Assembly: GCA_013824165.1 (NCBI GenBank)
Contig: PNNH01000103.1
Location: 1 to 41,283 of the forward strand
DNA length: 41,283 nucleotides
Origin: Methylibium sp.
Lineage (GTDB): Bacteria; Pseudomonadota; Gammaproteobacteria; Burkholderiales; Burkholderiaceae_C
Reading direction: 5' to 3'
Each line of letters begins with the position of its first letter. The stretch's first letter is position 1. The position numbers and the translations under genes were made by a program. A model generated the notes under the pieces. The model had not been told where the DNA came from and did not search any database. It saw only the letters and a list, made by a program, of their open reading frames with translations. Shown in pieces: positions 8,825 through 17,240 of the stretch.

Positions 8825-9702
8825 GGCTTCCTCCCGCCCTGGCCGTTGCGGCGCGCGCTCCAGGCTTGCAGGCCATTGATGGCCAGCAGCAGCACGAAGG
8901 AGAAGACCAACATCACCGCGGCGATCGCGGTGGCGCCCACATAGTCGTACTGCTCCAGCTTGGCGATGATCATCAGCGGTGTGATCTCACTGACCATCGG
9001 GATGTTGCCGGCGATGAAGATCACCGAGCCGTACTCTCCCACCGCACGGGCGAAGGCCAGTGCGAAGCCGGTCAGCAGGGCCGGCAGCAGCATGGGCAGC
9101 AGCACCAGTCGGAAGGTCTGCCAGCGCTGCGCGCCCAGCGAGGCTGCCGCTTCTTCCAGCTCGGTCTCCATGTCCTCCAGCACCGGCTGCACAGTGCGCA
9201 CCACAAAGGGCAGGCCGATGAAGATCAGCGCCACCAGGATGCCCAGCGGCGTGAACGCGACCTTGATGCCATAGGGCGCCAGCAGCGAACCGATCCAGCC
9301 GTTGCCGGCGTAGAGCGCGGTCAGCGAGATGCCGGCCACGGCCGTGGGCAGGGCGAACGGCAGGTCAATCAGTGCGTCGACCAGTTTCTTGCCTGGGAAC
9401 TCATAGCGCACCAGCGACCAGGCCAGGATCAGGCCGAACACCAGATTGATAGCGGCCGCCAGCAGCGAGGTGCCGAAGCTGAGCTTGTAGGAGGCCAGCA
9501 CGCGCGGCGCGGTCGCCGCCGCCCAGAAGGCCTCGAAGCCATGGCCGCCGGCCTTGATGAAGACCGCCGACAGCGGGATCAGCACGATCAGCGACAGATA
9601 GAAGACGGTGAAGCCCAGCGTGGGCGCGAAGCCCGGCAACACCCGGCGCGGCTTGCGCAGCGGCGCGCTGCTGGGCGCACCGCTCAGGACGAGGGTACTC
9701 AT
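8821..9702 (-). CDS. cysT: Sulfate/thiosulfate ABC transporter permease CysT (CysU)
   Basis: 293 residues, six predicted membrane segments starting at [21 protein letters not shown]. The coupling loop is [53 protein letters not shown], and [15 protein letters not shown] is a CysT signature. It is 5 nt downstream of the first sbp gene and coupled to cysW. Confidence 0.95.
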   Translation of the reverse strand: MSTLVLSGAPSSAPLRKPRRVLPGFAPTLGFTVFYLSLIVLIPLSAVFIKAGGHGFEAFWAAATAPRVLASYKLSFGTSLLAAAINLVFGLILAWSLVRYEFPGKKLVDALIDLPFALPTAVAGISLTALYAGNGWIGSLLAPYGIKVAFTPLGILVALIFIGLPFVVRTVQPVLEDMETELEEAAASLGAQRWQTFRLVLLPMLLPALLTGFALAFARAVGEYGSVIFIAGNIPMVSEITPLMIIAKLEQYDYVGATAIAAVMLVFSFVLLLAINGLQAWSARRNGQGGRKP

Positions 9703-9707
9703 GAGCT

Positions 9708-10736
9708 TCAGCGCTTCGAGACCAGCTGGTCGTAGATGCCGCCATCGGCGAAATGGGTCTTCACCACCGCCGGCCAGCCGCCCAGCAGGGAGTCGACCGT
9801 GAAGGTCTTGACGGTCGGGAAGCGCGCGGCATGGCGCTTGGCCACCTCGGCATCGCGCGGGCGGAAGTTGTGCCGCGCCAGGATCTCCTGGCCTTCGGGG
9901 CTGAACAGGAAGTTCAGATAGGCGCGCGCCGCTTCGCCCGAGTTCTTCTTGGCGACCACCTTCTCGTTGATCGCCACCGGCGCTTCGGCGGAAATGGTGA
10001 TGCTGGGGTAGACCACCTCGTACTTGCCCTTGCCGAACTCGTTCTCGATCAGCTCGGCCTCGTTCTCGAAGGTCACCAGCACGTCGCCGATGTCGCGCTG
10101 GGTGAAGGTGGTGGTTGCGCCGCGGCCGCCGCCGTCCAGCACCGGCACATTGGCCAGCAGCCGGGCCACGAAGTCACGGGCCTGCGCTTCGTTTCCGCCC
10201 TTGGCGAGCACGCTGCCCCAGGCCGCCAGATAGGTGTAGCGGCCATTGCCCGAGGTCTTGGGGTTGGGCACGATCACGCCGGTGCCGGGCTTGGTCAGAT
10301 CGGCCCAGTCCTTGATGCCTTTGGGGTTGCCCTTGCGCACTAGGAAGACGGTCACGCTGGTGTAGGGCGCGGCGCCGTGCGGGAAGGCTTGGCGCCAGTC
10401 CTTGCGGATGACGTCCTTCTCGGCCAGGAAGTCCAGGTCCGAGGCCTGGTTCATCGTGATCACATCGGCATCCAGGCCGCTGGCCACCGCCAGTGCCTGG
10501 CGGCTGGAGCCGCCATGCGATTGGCTGATGCTCAGGGCCTTGCCGCTCTTGGCCTGCCACTGCTTGCTGAAGGCGGGATTGATGTCCTTGTAGAGCTCGC
10601 GGCTGACGTCGTAGGAGACATTGAGCAGCTGGGTGCTGGCGCCCGCCTGGGCCCAGGCGCTGGATGCGGACAGAACGGTGGCGCCCAAGGCGGCAAGGGT
10701 AATCAGGGCGCGGCGGTGGCGGCTGGGCAGGTTCAT
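9708..10736 (-). CDS. sbp: Sulfate ABC transporter substrate-binding protein, first operon gene
   Basis: 342 residues, periplasmic. Signal peptide up to SSAWAQA, then [90 protein letters not shown] and [17 protein letters not shown], all hallmarks of sulfate-binding proteins. It is clearly homologous to the second sbp product (4818-5825) but has diverged over its whole length, so the duplication is old. It heads the sbp-cysT-cysW-cysA-cysB operon and follows the candidate CysB box at 10793-10817. Confidence 0.95.
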   Translation of the reverse strand: MNLPSRHRRALITLAALGATVLSASSAWAQAGASTQLLNVSYDVSRELYKDINPAFSKQWQAKSGKALSISQSHGGSSRQALAVASGLDADVITMNQASDLDFLAEKDVIRKDWRQAFPHGAAPYTSVTVFLVRKGNPKGIKDWADLTKPGTGVIVPNPKTSGNGRYTYLAAWGSVLAKGGNEAQARDFVARLLANVPVLDGGGRGATTTFTQRDIGDVLVTFENEAELIENEFGKGKYEVVYPSITISAEAPVAINEKVVAKKNSGEAARAYLNFLFSPEGQEILARHNFRPRDAEVAKRHAARFPTVKTFTVDSLLGGWPAVVKTHFADGGIYDQLVSKR

Positions 10737-10792
10737 GGCGGAGCGTGAGTTTTGATTCAGGCTCGCAGAGTGCCGCTATCCGCTGATTTAGG

Positions 10793-10817
10793 GAACGAAC
10801 GATTTCTGATTTGCTTA
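10793..10817 (-). promoter_or_regulatory. Candidate CysB operator of the sbp-cysTWA operon
   Basis: Minus-strand box starting TAAGCAAATCAGAAAT and ending TTCGTTC, 57 nt upstream of the first sbp ATG. It is the partner of the 5888-5912 box (20 of 25 identical). The local sequence is AT-rich against the GC-rich background, as expected for an activator-dependent promoter. No strong -35/-10 pair is evident. Confidence 0.6.
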
Positions 10818-10823
10818 TTCCAA

Positions 10824-10838
10824 ACTGGCACCGCCAGT
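10824..10838 (-). terminator. Weak terminator or operator palindrome
   Basis: ACTGGC-GGT-GCCAGT followed on the minus strand by TTTGG. It lies between the PEP-CTERM gene, which ends at 10932, and the CysB-like box. The short stem and three-T tail make it a weak terminator at best; it could equally be an operator half. Confidence 0.25.
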
Positions 10839-10931
10839 GCGATGCAAGGCTGGCCCGCAGCGGCAGAAGCGCCCGGCCCGCGCAGCCGTGGGGCCATGCC
10901 TTGCGGGCAGTGCGCAGCCCGGCTTGAGTGC

Positions 10932-11948
10932 TCAGGGCCGCTGCGGCTGGCGGCGGCGCGAGGCCCAGCCCAGCGCGACCAAGCTGGCCAACAGCAGCGC
11001 AAGGCTCTGCGGCTCGGGCACGGCGTTGCCTGGGGGCAGGAAGGGCTCGTGGCCCAGCTCGAAGGCCTGCGACACCGATTGGCCGATCACCGTGCCTTCC
11101 ACATGGCCCTGGCCGCGGAAATCGGCCTTGGGTGCGAGGATGCTGCCCCACACAAAGGTGTTGATCGAGATTTCGCTGGCATCGGCGAAGTTGAACAGTA
11201 CACGGCCGCCCAGATCGTCGAACAGGCCTTCGAAGCCGCCGGTGAAGGCGATGGCGCCGCTGTTACGCACATTGATCACCGCCCAGGAGTCGGCGGCCAC
11301 ATCACGCAATTCCAGCGTGCCGATGGCCAGTCTGCCGTCCCAGCGCGGCTTGGCGATCAGATCGAAGAACTCGATCACGCCGCTCTTGCCGGAGCCCGTC
11401 AGACGCGTGTCCGACCAAGGGGCCTCGACCTTGCCGGTGCCGAGCTGCTTGCCCAGTTCGAGGGAGAGGCTGCCCAGCTGCGCCTGGGCCTGCGCGAAGT
11501 CGATCACGCCGCTTTGCTGGCGCAGGTCCATGCCGGCCGTCGCGCCGCTGAGGCTGCCGCCGTAGACGCCGTAGCCCGGTGCCTTCGCATAGCCGGTGAT
11601 AGGACCGACCGTGGCATTGGTGTCGGCAGGCGTCTTAGGCCCGTTGAAGATGCCGCCGTTGCTGTTGAAGTGGGCGTTGCCGCCGACCACCAGGCTGGGA
11701 GCACTGGAGCCGTAGGGGTTGCGGTAGCCGATCGAGCCATTGCCGCTGAAGTTGCCGCCCACGGCGAGGCGACCTTCGACGTCGTTCTGCGCCTTCACGT
11801 CACCGAAGAAGAAGCCGCTGTATCCCTGGGCCGCGCCCAGGCTGAGCACCGGCGCTGCCATCGCGCTGGCGCTTGAGAGGCAAGCCGTCAGGAATACTAC
11901 CAAAGAGATACCAATTGTATTGCTGGCGAGGCGGGTCACTTGTTTCAT
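10932..11948 (-). CDS. Choice-of-anchor A family PEP-CTERM surface protein
   Basis: 338 residues. Signal peptide with hydrophobic core GISLVVFLTACLSSASAMA, then the choice-of-anchor A domain: LGAAQGYSGFFFGDVKAQNDVEGRLAVGGNFS, SLVVGGNAHF, and near the end FNFADASEISINTFVWGSILAPKADFRGQGHVEGTVIGQSV. The C-terminus carries a sorting signal, VPEPQSLALLLASLVALGWASRRRQ: the PEP motif, a membrane helix and a basic tail, which exosortase recognises and cleaves in exopolysaccharide-producing Gram-negatives. No exosortase gene is in the window. The start ATG 11948 has no good Shine-Dalgarno; it is chosen because it begins the signal peptide. Confidence 0.88.
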   Translation of the reverse strand: MKQVTRLASNTIGISLVVFLTACLSSASAMAAPVLSLGAAQGYSGFFFGDVKAQNDVEGRLAVGGNFSGNGSIGYRNPYGSSAPSLVVGGNAHFNSNGGIFNGPKTPADTNATVGPITGYAKAPGYGVYGGSLSGATAGMDLRQQSGVIDFAQAQAQLGSLSLELGKQLGTGKVEAPWSDTRLTGSGKSGVIEFFDLIAKPRWDGRLAIGTLELRDVAADSWAVINVRNSGAIAFTGGFEGLFDDLGGRVLFNFADASEISINTFVWGSILAPKADFRGQGHVEGTVIGQSVSQAFELGHEPFLPPGNAVPEPQSLALLLASLVALGWASRRRQPQRP

Positions 11949-11998
11949 ACCGAGGGCTTGGTTCGTCAGGAGATGCGAGCAGACCCATTTCTTGGGCG

Positions 11999-12016
11999 TG
12001 GCACATTCTTGTGCCA
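11999..12016. promoter_or_regulatory. Perfect palindrome in the leader of the PEP-CTERM gene
   Basis: TGGCACATTCTTGTGCCA has perfect 7-bp arms around TTCT, 50 nt upstream of the PEP-CTERM start and 80 nt after the photolyase stop. It could be a regulator site or a short RNA hairpin. It looks superficially like a sigma-54 element but the GG-to-GC spacing is one base too long. Confidence 0.4.
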
Positions 12017-12096
12017 GGGGCCTATCAGGGAAACCCCGTGCTTGAGTGGTATTTGATTGGTTTGTGCCCTTGTTCACGCCCCTGCTTCGGAGGAGG

Positions 12097-13569
12097 CTAG
12101 AAAAGCTGGCCCTGTCCGGCCGGCGTCTTGTCCTTGCGTACCGGGCGGGGCGGGCTGGGCGGCAGGCCGCTCTTTCTTGAGCCATGCTTGTGCTGGATGG
12201 CCTCGGCCTCGGCGCGGGCCTCGCCGGTGCGGCGCAGCGCGTAGAGCTTGTCCTTGATGGCCGCCAGTGCAGCCCGCTCGTCGACGATGGGTGGCGGGTA
12301 GGTGGGGCTGCCGATCTCGGGCACCCAGCGCCGGATGTAGAGGCCTTGCGGGTCGTGGTCGCGCGCCTGCTTGGCGGGCGAGTAGATGCGCAGCGTGTTG
12401 ATGCCGGTGGTGCCTGACTGCATCTGCATCTGGCTCCAATGGATGCCGGCCTCGAAATCGAGAAACTGCCGGGCCAGGAACAGCCCGGGCTCGCGCCAGT
12501 GCAGGCCCAGGTGATAGGCCGCGAAGCTCACCAGCATGGCGCGCATGCGGAAATTCAGCAAGCCGGTGGCACGCAGCTGGCGCATGCAGGCATCGACCAT
12601 GGGGAAGCCGGTGCGGCCCGCGCACCAGGCCTGCAGACGTTCCTGATCGACCCGCTCCGGGTGATGGCCGTCACCGGCGCGCAGACCGTCGACCGAGCGC
12701 GCCACGTTGCGCCACTCGATGGCCGGCTCGTCTTCGAGTTTCTGCATGAAGTGGCAATGCCAGCGCAGGCGGCTGGCAAAGCCGCGCAGTGCGTAGGCCA
12801 GCTGCCGGTCCGGGGTGCTGGCGATGCAGGCCTCGGTGGCTTGGTGTACACAACGCATCGAGATCGTGCCGAAAGCCAGGTGCGCGCTCAGGCGGCTGCA
12901 GCCCTCGGCGGCGCTCAGCGGGCTGGACAGGGCCTGGCGGTAGTCGCGGCCACGGCCTGCCAGAAAGCTGTCCAGCGTGGCCCAGGCGGCGCGCTCGCCG
13001 CCAGGGGGCACGGATGTCTGTAGGGTGGGCAGTCCCAGTTGATGCAGGCCGGGCAGGGCGCCGGGTGGCAGGCCGCCGGCTGGCTTGAAAGCGCTCACGT
13101 CAGGTGCCTCGGGGGCATTCATGCGCTGCGCCCAGCGAGCGGCCCAGCCCGCGCGCGAACGCAGTCGCCGCACCACGCCGGTTTGCGGCGACTCAAGCCA
13201 GTGCACGCCTTGGCTGCGGCACCAGTCGGCCACCGCCAGATCGCGCGTGTAGCTCCAGCCCGGGCCAGTCTCCTCGTGGCAGAACAGATGCGTGAAGGGA
13301 AACTCGCACCGCAGCGACTGCAGCACTTCCAGCATGTCGCCGCAGCGCACGATCAGGCGCAGCCCGCGGCCCGCCAGTTCGGCCTGCAGCTCGCTCACGC
13401 AATCCAGCAGGAAGGCGACATGGCGCGGGTCGCACTCGGGGCTGGCCAGCCACTGCGGCTCGATCACCAGCAGCGCCAGCGCCTGCTCGAAGTGCAGCGC
13501 CTCAGCCAGCGGCGCGTGGTCGCGCACGCGCAGATCACGCTTGAACCACACCAGCGCCGCTGGTTTCAT
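12097..13569 (-). CDS. Cryptochrome/photolyase family protein (class I-like architecture)
   Basis: 490 residues. N-terminal Rossmann antenna domain [22 protein letters not shown], then the helical FAD domain: [13 protein letters not shown] at 225-237, [29 protein letters not shown] at 321-349, [28 protein letters not shown] at 371-398 and [15 protein letters not shown] at 404-418. The family repairs UV-induced pyrimidine dimers or senses blue light using FAD. The place of the WQW of E. coli photolyase, which holds an electron-transfer Trp, reads MQM here (381-383), so photoreduction may run through another path or the protein may be a sensor. ATG 13569 overlaps the stop of the Cys-rich mini-gene as ATGA. 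It is the last gene of the photolyase operon. Confidence 0.88.
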   Translation of the reverse strand: MKPAALVWFKRDLRVRDHAPLAEALHFEQALALLVIEPQWLASPECDPRHVAFLLDCVSELQAELAGRGLRLIVRCGDMLEVLQSLRCEFPFTHLFCHEETGPGWSYTRDLAVADWCRSQGVHWLESPQTGVVRRLRSRAGWAARWAQRMNAPEAPDVSAFKPAGGLPPGALPGLHQLGLPTLQTSVPPGGERAAWATLDSFLAGRGRDYRQALSSPLSAAEGCSRLSAHLAFGTISMRCVHQATEACIASTPDRQLAYALRGFASRLRWHCHFMQKLEDEPAIEWRNVARSVDGLRAGDGHHPERVDQERLQAWCAGRTGFPMVDACMRQLRATGLLNFRMRAMLVSFAAYHLGLHWREPGLFLARQFLDFEAGIHWSQMQMQSGTTGINTLRIYSPAKQARDHDPQGLYIRRWVPEIGSPTYPPPIVDERAALAAIKDKLYALRRTGEARAEAEAIQHKHGSRKSGLPPSPPRPVRKDKTPAGQGQLF

Positions 13570-13754
13570 GCGGCGTGGTCGTCGGCGCCTGAGGCGCCTG
13601 GGGCTTGGGTTGGCGAGGCAGCCTGCTGTGGTCCGGCTGGGCCGATCGGCGCATGACACATCTTGACGCCATCCCATTGCTGGCCGCACCAGCAGCGGCC
13701 TTGGGTGTCGATGATGCAGGTGCCGCTGCCGCAGCAGCGTGGGTCGTCGCTCAT
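13566..13754 (-). CDS. Six-cysteine mini-protein of unknown function
   Basis: 62 residues. The first half has C7, C8, C13, C21, C23 and C33 in [30 protein letters not shown]; the second half is Pro/Ala-rich and low in complexity. A metal site or disulfide-knit fold is likely but unproven. A strong ribosome site, AAGGAGATTTAA, precedes ATG 13754, and the stop overlaps the photolyase start, so it is a real, translated gene and is coupled to the photolyase. I recall similar short proteins in other betaproteobacteria but no named family. Confidence 0.75.
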   Translation of the reverse strand: MSDDPRCCGSGTCIIDTQGRCWCGQQWDGVKMCHAPIGPAGPQQAASPTQAPGASGADDHAA

Positions 13755-13764
13755 TTAAATCTCC

Positions 13765-14226
13765 TTACTTCACCTCAGGCCGAGAGGGGGTGTCGCTGCC
13801 GTCGACGGCACTCACCTCGCCGGTCAGGCGGGCTGCCCAGCGCTGCAGCCGCGGCCGCAGGCGCAGGAACAGACGGTAGGCGCGTTCCATCGCCCAGGCT
13901 GCACCGGGCACGCGGCCGAGCCTGGCCAGCCAGTGCCAGCCGGGCAGCGCGGCCCACAGCGCCAGAAAGGCGGCAGCACCGCTGAGCAGCTGGCCGTCGG
14001 CGGTGCGCACATGGAAGCGGGCCATCAGCTGTGCGCGCGTCGGGCCGCTCACGCCATCAGGTAGCGGCAGCGCCGGATCGCTGACGTCGGCAAAGCACAG
14101 CGGCGCATTCGGGCGCAGGTCACGGTAGATGCCGATCTCGCGCCGGCACAGCGGGCAGCTGCCGTCGTACAGCACCAGCAGCGGCGCCCCCTCGCCATCG
14201 CTCGGCTTGATGGGCTTGTTCACCAT
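13765..14226 (-). CDS. DCC-family (DUF393) thiol-disulfide oxidoreductase-like protein
   Basis: 153 residues. The N-terminal motif LLVLYDGSCPLCRREIGIYR has the family D-x-x-C-x-x-C with C24 and C27. It is followed by LCFADVSDPA, MARFHVRTADGQLLSGAAAFLALWAALPGWHWLARLGRVPG and a basic tail, the standard DUF393 arrangement. Members are predicted thioredoxin-fold redox proteins; the partner is not known. The start overlaps the end of the FAD-domain photolyase by 7 nt. Its place within a photolyase operon suggests a redox-maintenance role there. Confidence 0.85.
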   Translation of the reverse strand: MVNKPIKPSDGEGAPLLVLYDGSCPLCRREIGIYRDLRPNAPLCFADVSDPALPLPDGVSGPTRAQLMARFHVRTADGQLLSGAAAFLALWAALPGWHWLARLGRVPGAAWAMERAYRLFLRLRPRLQRWAARLTGEVSAVDGSDTPSRPEVK

Positions 14227-15419
14227 GCGGGCACCTCATTGACGGCCAATAGATCAGCGGCGCTGTGCAGGCCGCGTGAGGCGTGGGTCCACCATTGCGA
14301 GAACGAGTCGCAGTGTCGGTTCACCGGCGGGAACAGTGCCGGCGCAGGCTCGCAGGCCGCCCAGCGCGGCAGCCAGGCGTCCAGGTGCGGCTCTGCGATG
14401 CTGCGCACGCTGCGCGCGCTGGCCAGCGCGGCGCCTATGGCGGCTGCATCGCCTTGCCAGAGCCGGTCCGCCAGCTCGGCCATGCGGCGGCCAACGAAGT
14501 GCCAGCGCCGCTCGCTCCAGGGCCAGGCCCAGTGAAACTCGTCGACGAAGAGACCGAGCACCAACGTGTCGGCAGGCAGGGCAGGCGGCAGCAGGCCGAG
14601 GCTCCAGGGGTGGACCAGCCAGACATCGCGCCCGGCCACATCGGCCGTAGACGGCGCCGTGGCCGCCAGTGCGGCGGGCGGGCTGTCGTGGAGCAAAGGC
14701 TCGTCGGTGGCCGGGCCGGCAGGCGATGCCGCCACACCTGGCCCAGGCTGGCGCGCCAGCTGGTCCAGCGCTTCGTAGCTGGCGTCGATCACGCTGCCTG
14801 GGCTGTGCCAGGCGGCTGGCGCATAACGAGCCACATTCTCGGCATTGAAGAGATAGGGTTTGCGGCTGCCGGTGCCGGCCACCCATTGCCAGCTGAGGTG
14901 GTTGCTGGCCAAGTCTCCATCGAGCAGATGGCCGTAGAGCCAGTCGGCGCCGGCTCGCCAGTGCACATGGCGCAGATGCACGATATAGCTGGCCAGCCAC
15001 ATGCGCGCATGGTTGTGCAGCATGCCGCTGCGGTAGAGCCTGCGCACGGCTTCGTCAATCACCGGCACGCCGGTTTGCGCCTGCCGGATGTCGGCCGGCA
15101 GCTCGGCGGCATAGGCCGAGTCGGGCAGCGGCCCTTCATGCAACGAGCGCAGGATGCCGTCGCCATGCTGCTGCCAGACATGGCGGAAATAGGCGCGCCA
15201 GCCCAGCTCGTAGACAAACTTGTGCTGCATGTCCAGCCGGTGGTGGGCAGCCACGCCGGCCAGCACTTCGGCCAGGCTGACGAAGCCGTGGCTGATGTAG
15301 GGTGACAGGCCGCTCACCGCACCGTCCAGTGCATTGCGCGTGCGGGCGTAGGCGGCCGGGCGCACCGCGGCGATGCAGGCCAGCGCGGCCTCCAGGGTTG
15401 GGGCGTAGGGTTCAGACAT
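14220..15419 (-). CDS. FAD-binding photolyase-domain protein with novel C-terminal domain
   Basis: 399 residues. It lacks the usual N-terminal antenna domain and begins almost directly in the FAD-binding helical half: YARTRNALDGAVSGLSPYISHGFVS at 24-48, GVPVIDEAVRRLYRSGMLHNHARMWLASY at 117-145, and LLDGDLASNHLSWQWVAGTG at 165-184, retaining the classical N and WQW. After a Pro/Ala-rich linker (225-262) comes a separate domain with VWLVHPWSLG, DTLVLGLFVDEFHWAWPWSERRWHFVGRRMAELADRLW and IAEPHLDAWLPRW. Its alternating hydrophobic strand-helix pattern suggests a Rossmann-like fold, that is, an antenna-like domain moved to the C-terminus; this is an inference. ATG 15419 overlaps the upstream cryptochrome gene by 8 nt. 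Confidence 0.8.
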   Translation of the reverse strand: MSEPYAPTLEAALACIAAVRPAAYARTRNALDGAVSGLSPYISHGFVSLAEVLAGVAAHHRLDMQHKFVYELGWRAYFRHVWQQHGDGILRSLHEGPLPDSAYAAELPADIRQAQTGVPVIDEAVRRLYRSGMLHNHARMWLASYIVHLRHVHWRAGADWLYGHLLDGDLASNHLSWQWVAGTGSRKPYLFNAENVARYAPAAWHSPGSVIDASYEALDQLARQPGPGVAASPAGPATDEPLLHDSPPAALAATAPSTADVAGRDVWLVHPWSLGLLPPALPADTLVLGLFVDEFHWAWPWSERRWHFVGRRMAELADRLWQGDAAAIGAALASARSVRSIAEPHLDAWLPRWAACEPAPALFPPVNRHCDSFSQWWTHASRGLHSAADLLAVNEVPAW

Positions 15420-17025
15420 GCAGTTCTGCCTGGACGGCGGGCTGAGGGGCGGGTGCGCGGGCGGGGCCGATCTCGCCGCGTCGGATGGCCGCAGCGCGCT
15501 GTTGCACGGCCTGCTTCTGTGCCTCGTCGAGGCGGGCCAGGTTCTTGACCTGCAGGGCCATGCGCGGGTTGCTAGCCAGCGTGGCTTGATGGCGCAGCAG
15601 AAAGTCCCAGTACAGCGTGGTGAAAGGGCAGGCCGTGCTGCCGACGCGCTCGGCCGGGTCATAGCGGCAGCCTTTGCAGTGCGGGCTCATGCGCTTGATG
15701 TATTTGCCGGTGGCCACATAGGGCTTGCTGCCCATCAGGCCGCCGTCGGCGTACTGGCTCATGCCCAGGGTGTTGGGCAGCTCCACCCATTCCACCGCAT
15801 CGACATAGATGGCCAGATACCAGGCATGCAGCTGCTTGGGATCGACGCCCAGCATCAGTGCAAACAGCCCGGTCACCATCAGGCGCTGGATGTGGTTGGC
15901 ATAGCCATGGGCCAGCGTCTGCTGCAGCGCATCGCGCAGGCAGGCCATATCGGTATGACCGCTCCAGTACCAGTCCGGCAAGGGCTCTTGTGCGCCGAGT
16001 GCATTGCGCTCCAGATAGCCAGGCATATGGGTCCAGTAGATGCCGCGCACATATTCGCGCCAGCCCAGAATCTGCCGGATGAAGCCTTCGGCGCTGGCCA
16101 AGGGCACATGTCCGGCATGAAAGGCGGCCTCGGCCGCCGCCACCACCTCGCGCGGGTTGAGCAGCTTCAGGTTCAGGGCCGCCGACAGCTGTGAGTGATA
16201 CAGCCAGGCATCGCCCGGCCACATCGCATCCTGGTAGCGCCCGAACAGTGGCAGGCGCTGCTCGATGAAGGCCTGCAGCGCCTGCAAAGCCTGGGCGCGG
16301 GTGAGCGGCCAGGCGAAGCTGTCCAGGCTGCCGGGGTGGGCGGCAAAGCGGCGGTTGACGAGGGCTATAACTTCGTGAGTGATGGTATCGGGCTCGAAGC
16401 GGCACCGTGGTGGCAGGTTGGCAGGGCCGGTGTCGGCGAAGGCTTCGCGGTTGTCGGCGTCGAAATTCCACTGGCCGCCCAGCGGTTCTGGCTGGCTTGC
16501 GCCCTCGGCCGGCGCTTGCATCAGCACGCCGTGACGCTTGCGCTGCTCGCGGTAGAAATACTCCATTCGCAAGGACTTGCGGCCTCGGGCATGCGCGGCG
16601 AACTCGCGCACGCTGCAGAAGAAGTGGCGGTCTTCGCGCAACTCCAACACCAGCCCGCTGGCTTCGGCCACGGACTTGAGGGCCTGCAGCAAGCGCCAGT
16701 CGCCCGGCGCCGTCATCACCAGGGCCTGGGGGCGCAGGCGCTGGATGTCGGCTTGCAACTGGCCCTGCAGGCTGCTGGCGTTGTCGGGTGCGTCCAGCCG
16801 GGTGTAGTGCAGCGGTCGGCCAGCCTGCTCCAGCGCTTGAGCGAAGTGCCGCATGGCCGACAGGAAGAGGGCCGTGCGCGGCTTGCTCGACCATACATGC
16901 GTCGATTCCTCCGCCACCTCGGCCATCCAGACCGCATCGCTGCGCGCGTCGAAGCCATCGAAGCCGGCGGCCTCGAGGTCGAGCTGGTCGCCCAGCACGA
17001 GGACGAGATGGCGCAACTCAGCCAT
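15412..17025 (-). CDS. Fe-S cryptochrome/photolyase (PhrB/CryB, FeS-BCP type)
   Basis: 537 residues of the bacterial cryptochrome and photolyase group that carries a [4Fe-4S] cluster. The N-terminal domain starts LVLVLGDQLD and has MAEVAEESTHVWSSKPRTALFLSAMRHFAQAL and SLRMEYFYREQRKRHGVLM, typical of the family. The four predicted cluster ligands are C362, C450, C453 and C466 (DMACLRDAL and HCKGC-x12-C), the same spacing as in characterised PhrB. The FAD region includes GFIRQILGWREYVRGIYW and HIQRLMVTGLFALMLGVDP. Members repair (6-4) photoproducts and bind FAD plus a lumazine-type antenna. The start overlaps the DUF2256 stop by 8 nt. Confidence 0.93.
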   Translation of the reverse strand: MAELRHLVLVLGDQLDLEAAGFDGFDARSDAVWMAEVAEESTHVWSSKPRTALFLSAMRHFAQALEQAGRPLHYTRLDAPDNASSLQGQLQADIQRLRPQALVMTAPGDWRLLQALKSVAEASGLVLELREDRHFFCSVREFAAHARGRKSLRMEYFYREQRKRHGVLMQAPAEGASQPEPLGGQWNFDADNREAFADTGPANLPPRCRFEPDTITHEVIALVNRRFAAHPGSLDSFAWPLTRAQALQALQAFIEQRLPLFGRYQDAMWPGDAWLYHSQLSAALNLKLLNPREVVAAAEAAFHAGHVPLASAEGFIRQILGWREYVRGIYWTHMPGYLERNALGAQEPLPDWYWSGHTDMACLRDALQQTLAHGYANHIQRLMVTGLFALMLGVDPKQLHAWYLAIYVDAVEWVELPNTLGMSQYADGGLMGSKPYVATGKYIKRMSPHCKGCRYDPAERVGSTACPFTTLYWDFLLRHQATLASNPRMALQVKNLARLDEAQKQAVQQRAAAIRRGEIGPARAPAPQPAVQAELHV

Positions 17026-17197
17026 GGCTGCTGCTCTTGCTCCGACGACAGCGCTCGGAGCAGAATTTCAGCTCGGCCCAGTTCTTGGCCCAACTGCGGC
17101 GCCAGCTCATGGGGCGGCCGCAAGCCAGGCAGAGCTTGCTAGGCAGGCTCGCTTTGTTGCCTCGGAAGGAGGGCGTGGAGCCGCAGCGCGCCGTCAT
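17018..17197 (-). CDS. DUF2256 domain-containing small zinc-ribbon-like protein
   Basis: 59 residues. The conserved core is LPSKLCLACGRPMSWRRSWAKNWAELKFCSERCRRSK, with C23-x2-C26 and C46-x3-C50 able to bind one zinc and a basic stretch between. DUF2256 proteins are very often encoded next to photolyase/cryptochrome genes; their role is unknown. ATG 17197 is chosen because the family is about 50-60 residues; the open frame extends further up into low-complexity sequence. The stop overlaps the start of the Fe-S cryptochrome gene. Confidence 0.85.
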   Translation of the reverse strand: MTARCGSTPSFRGNKASLPSKLCLACGRPMSWRRSWAKNWAELKFCSERCRRSKSSSHG

Positions 17198-17240
17198 CGG
17201 GAAGTCTGCTGCTGCTGCTGCTGCCGCTGTTGCACCGGCT

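Noticed and set aside
11999-12016. Sigma-54 promoter for the PEP-CTERM gene
   Set aside because: TGGCACA...GTGC resembles the -24/-12 element, but the GG and GC are 11 rather than 10 nt apart; the sequence is better described as a palindrome.
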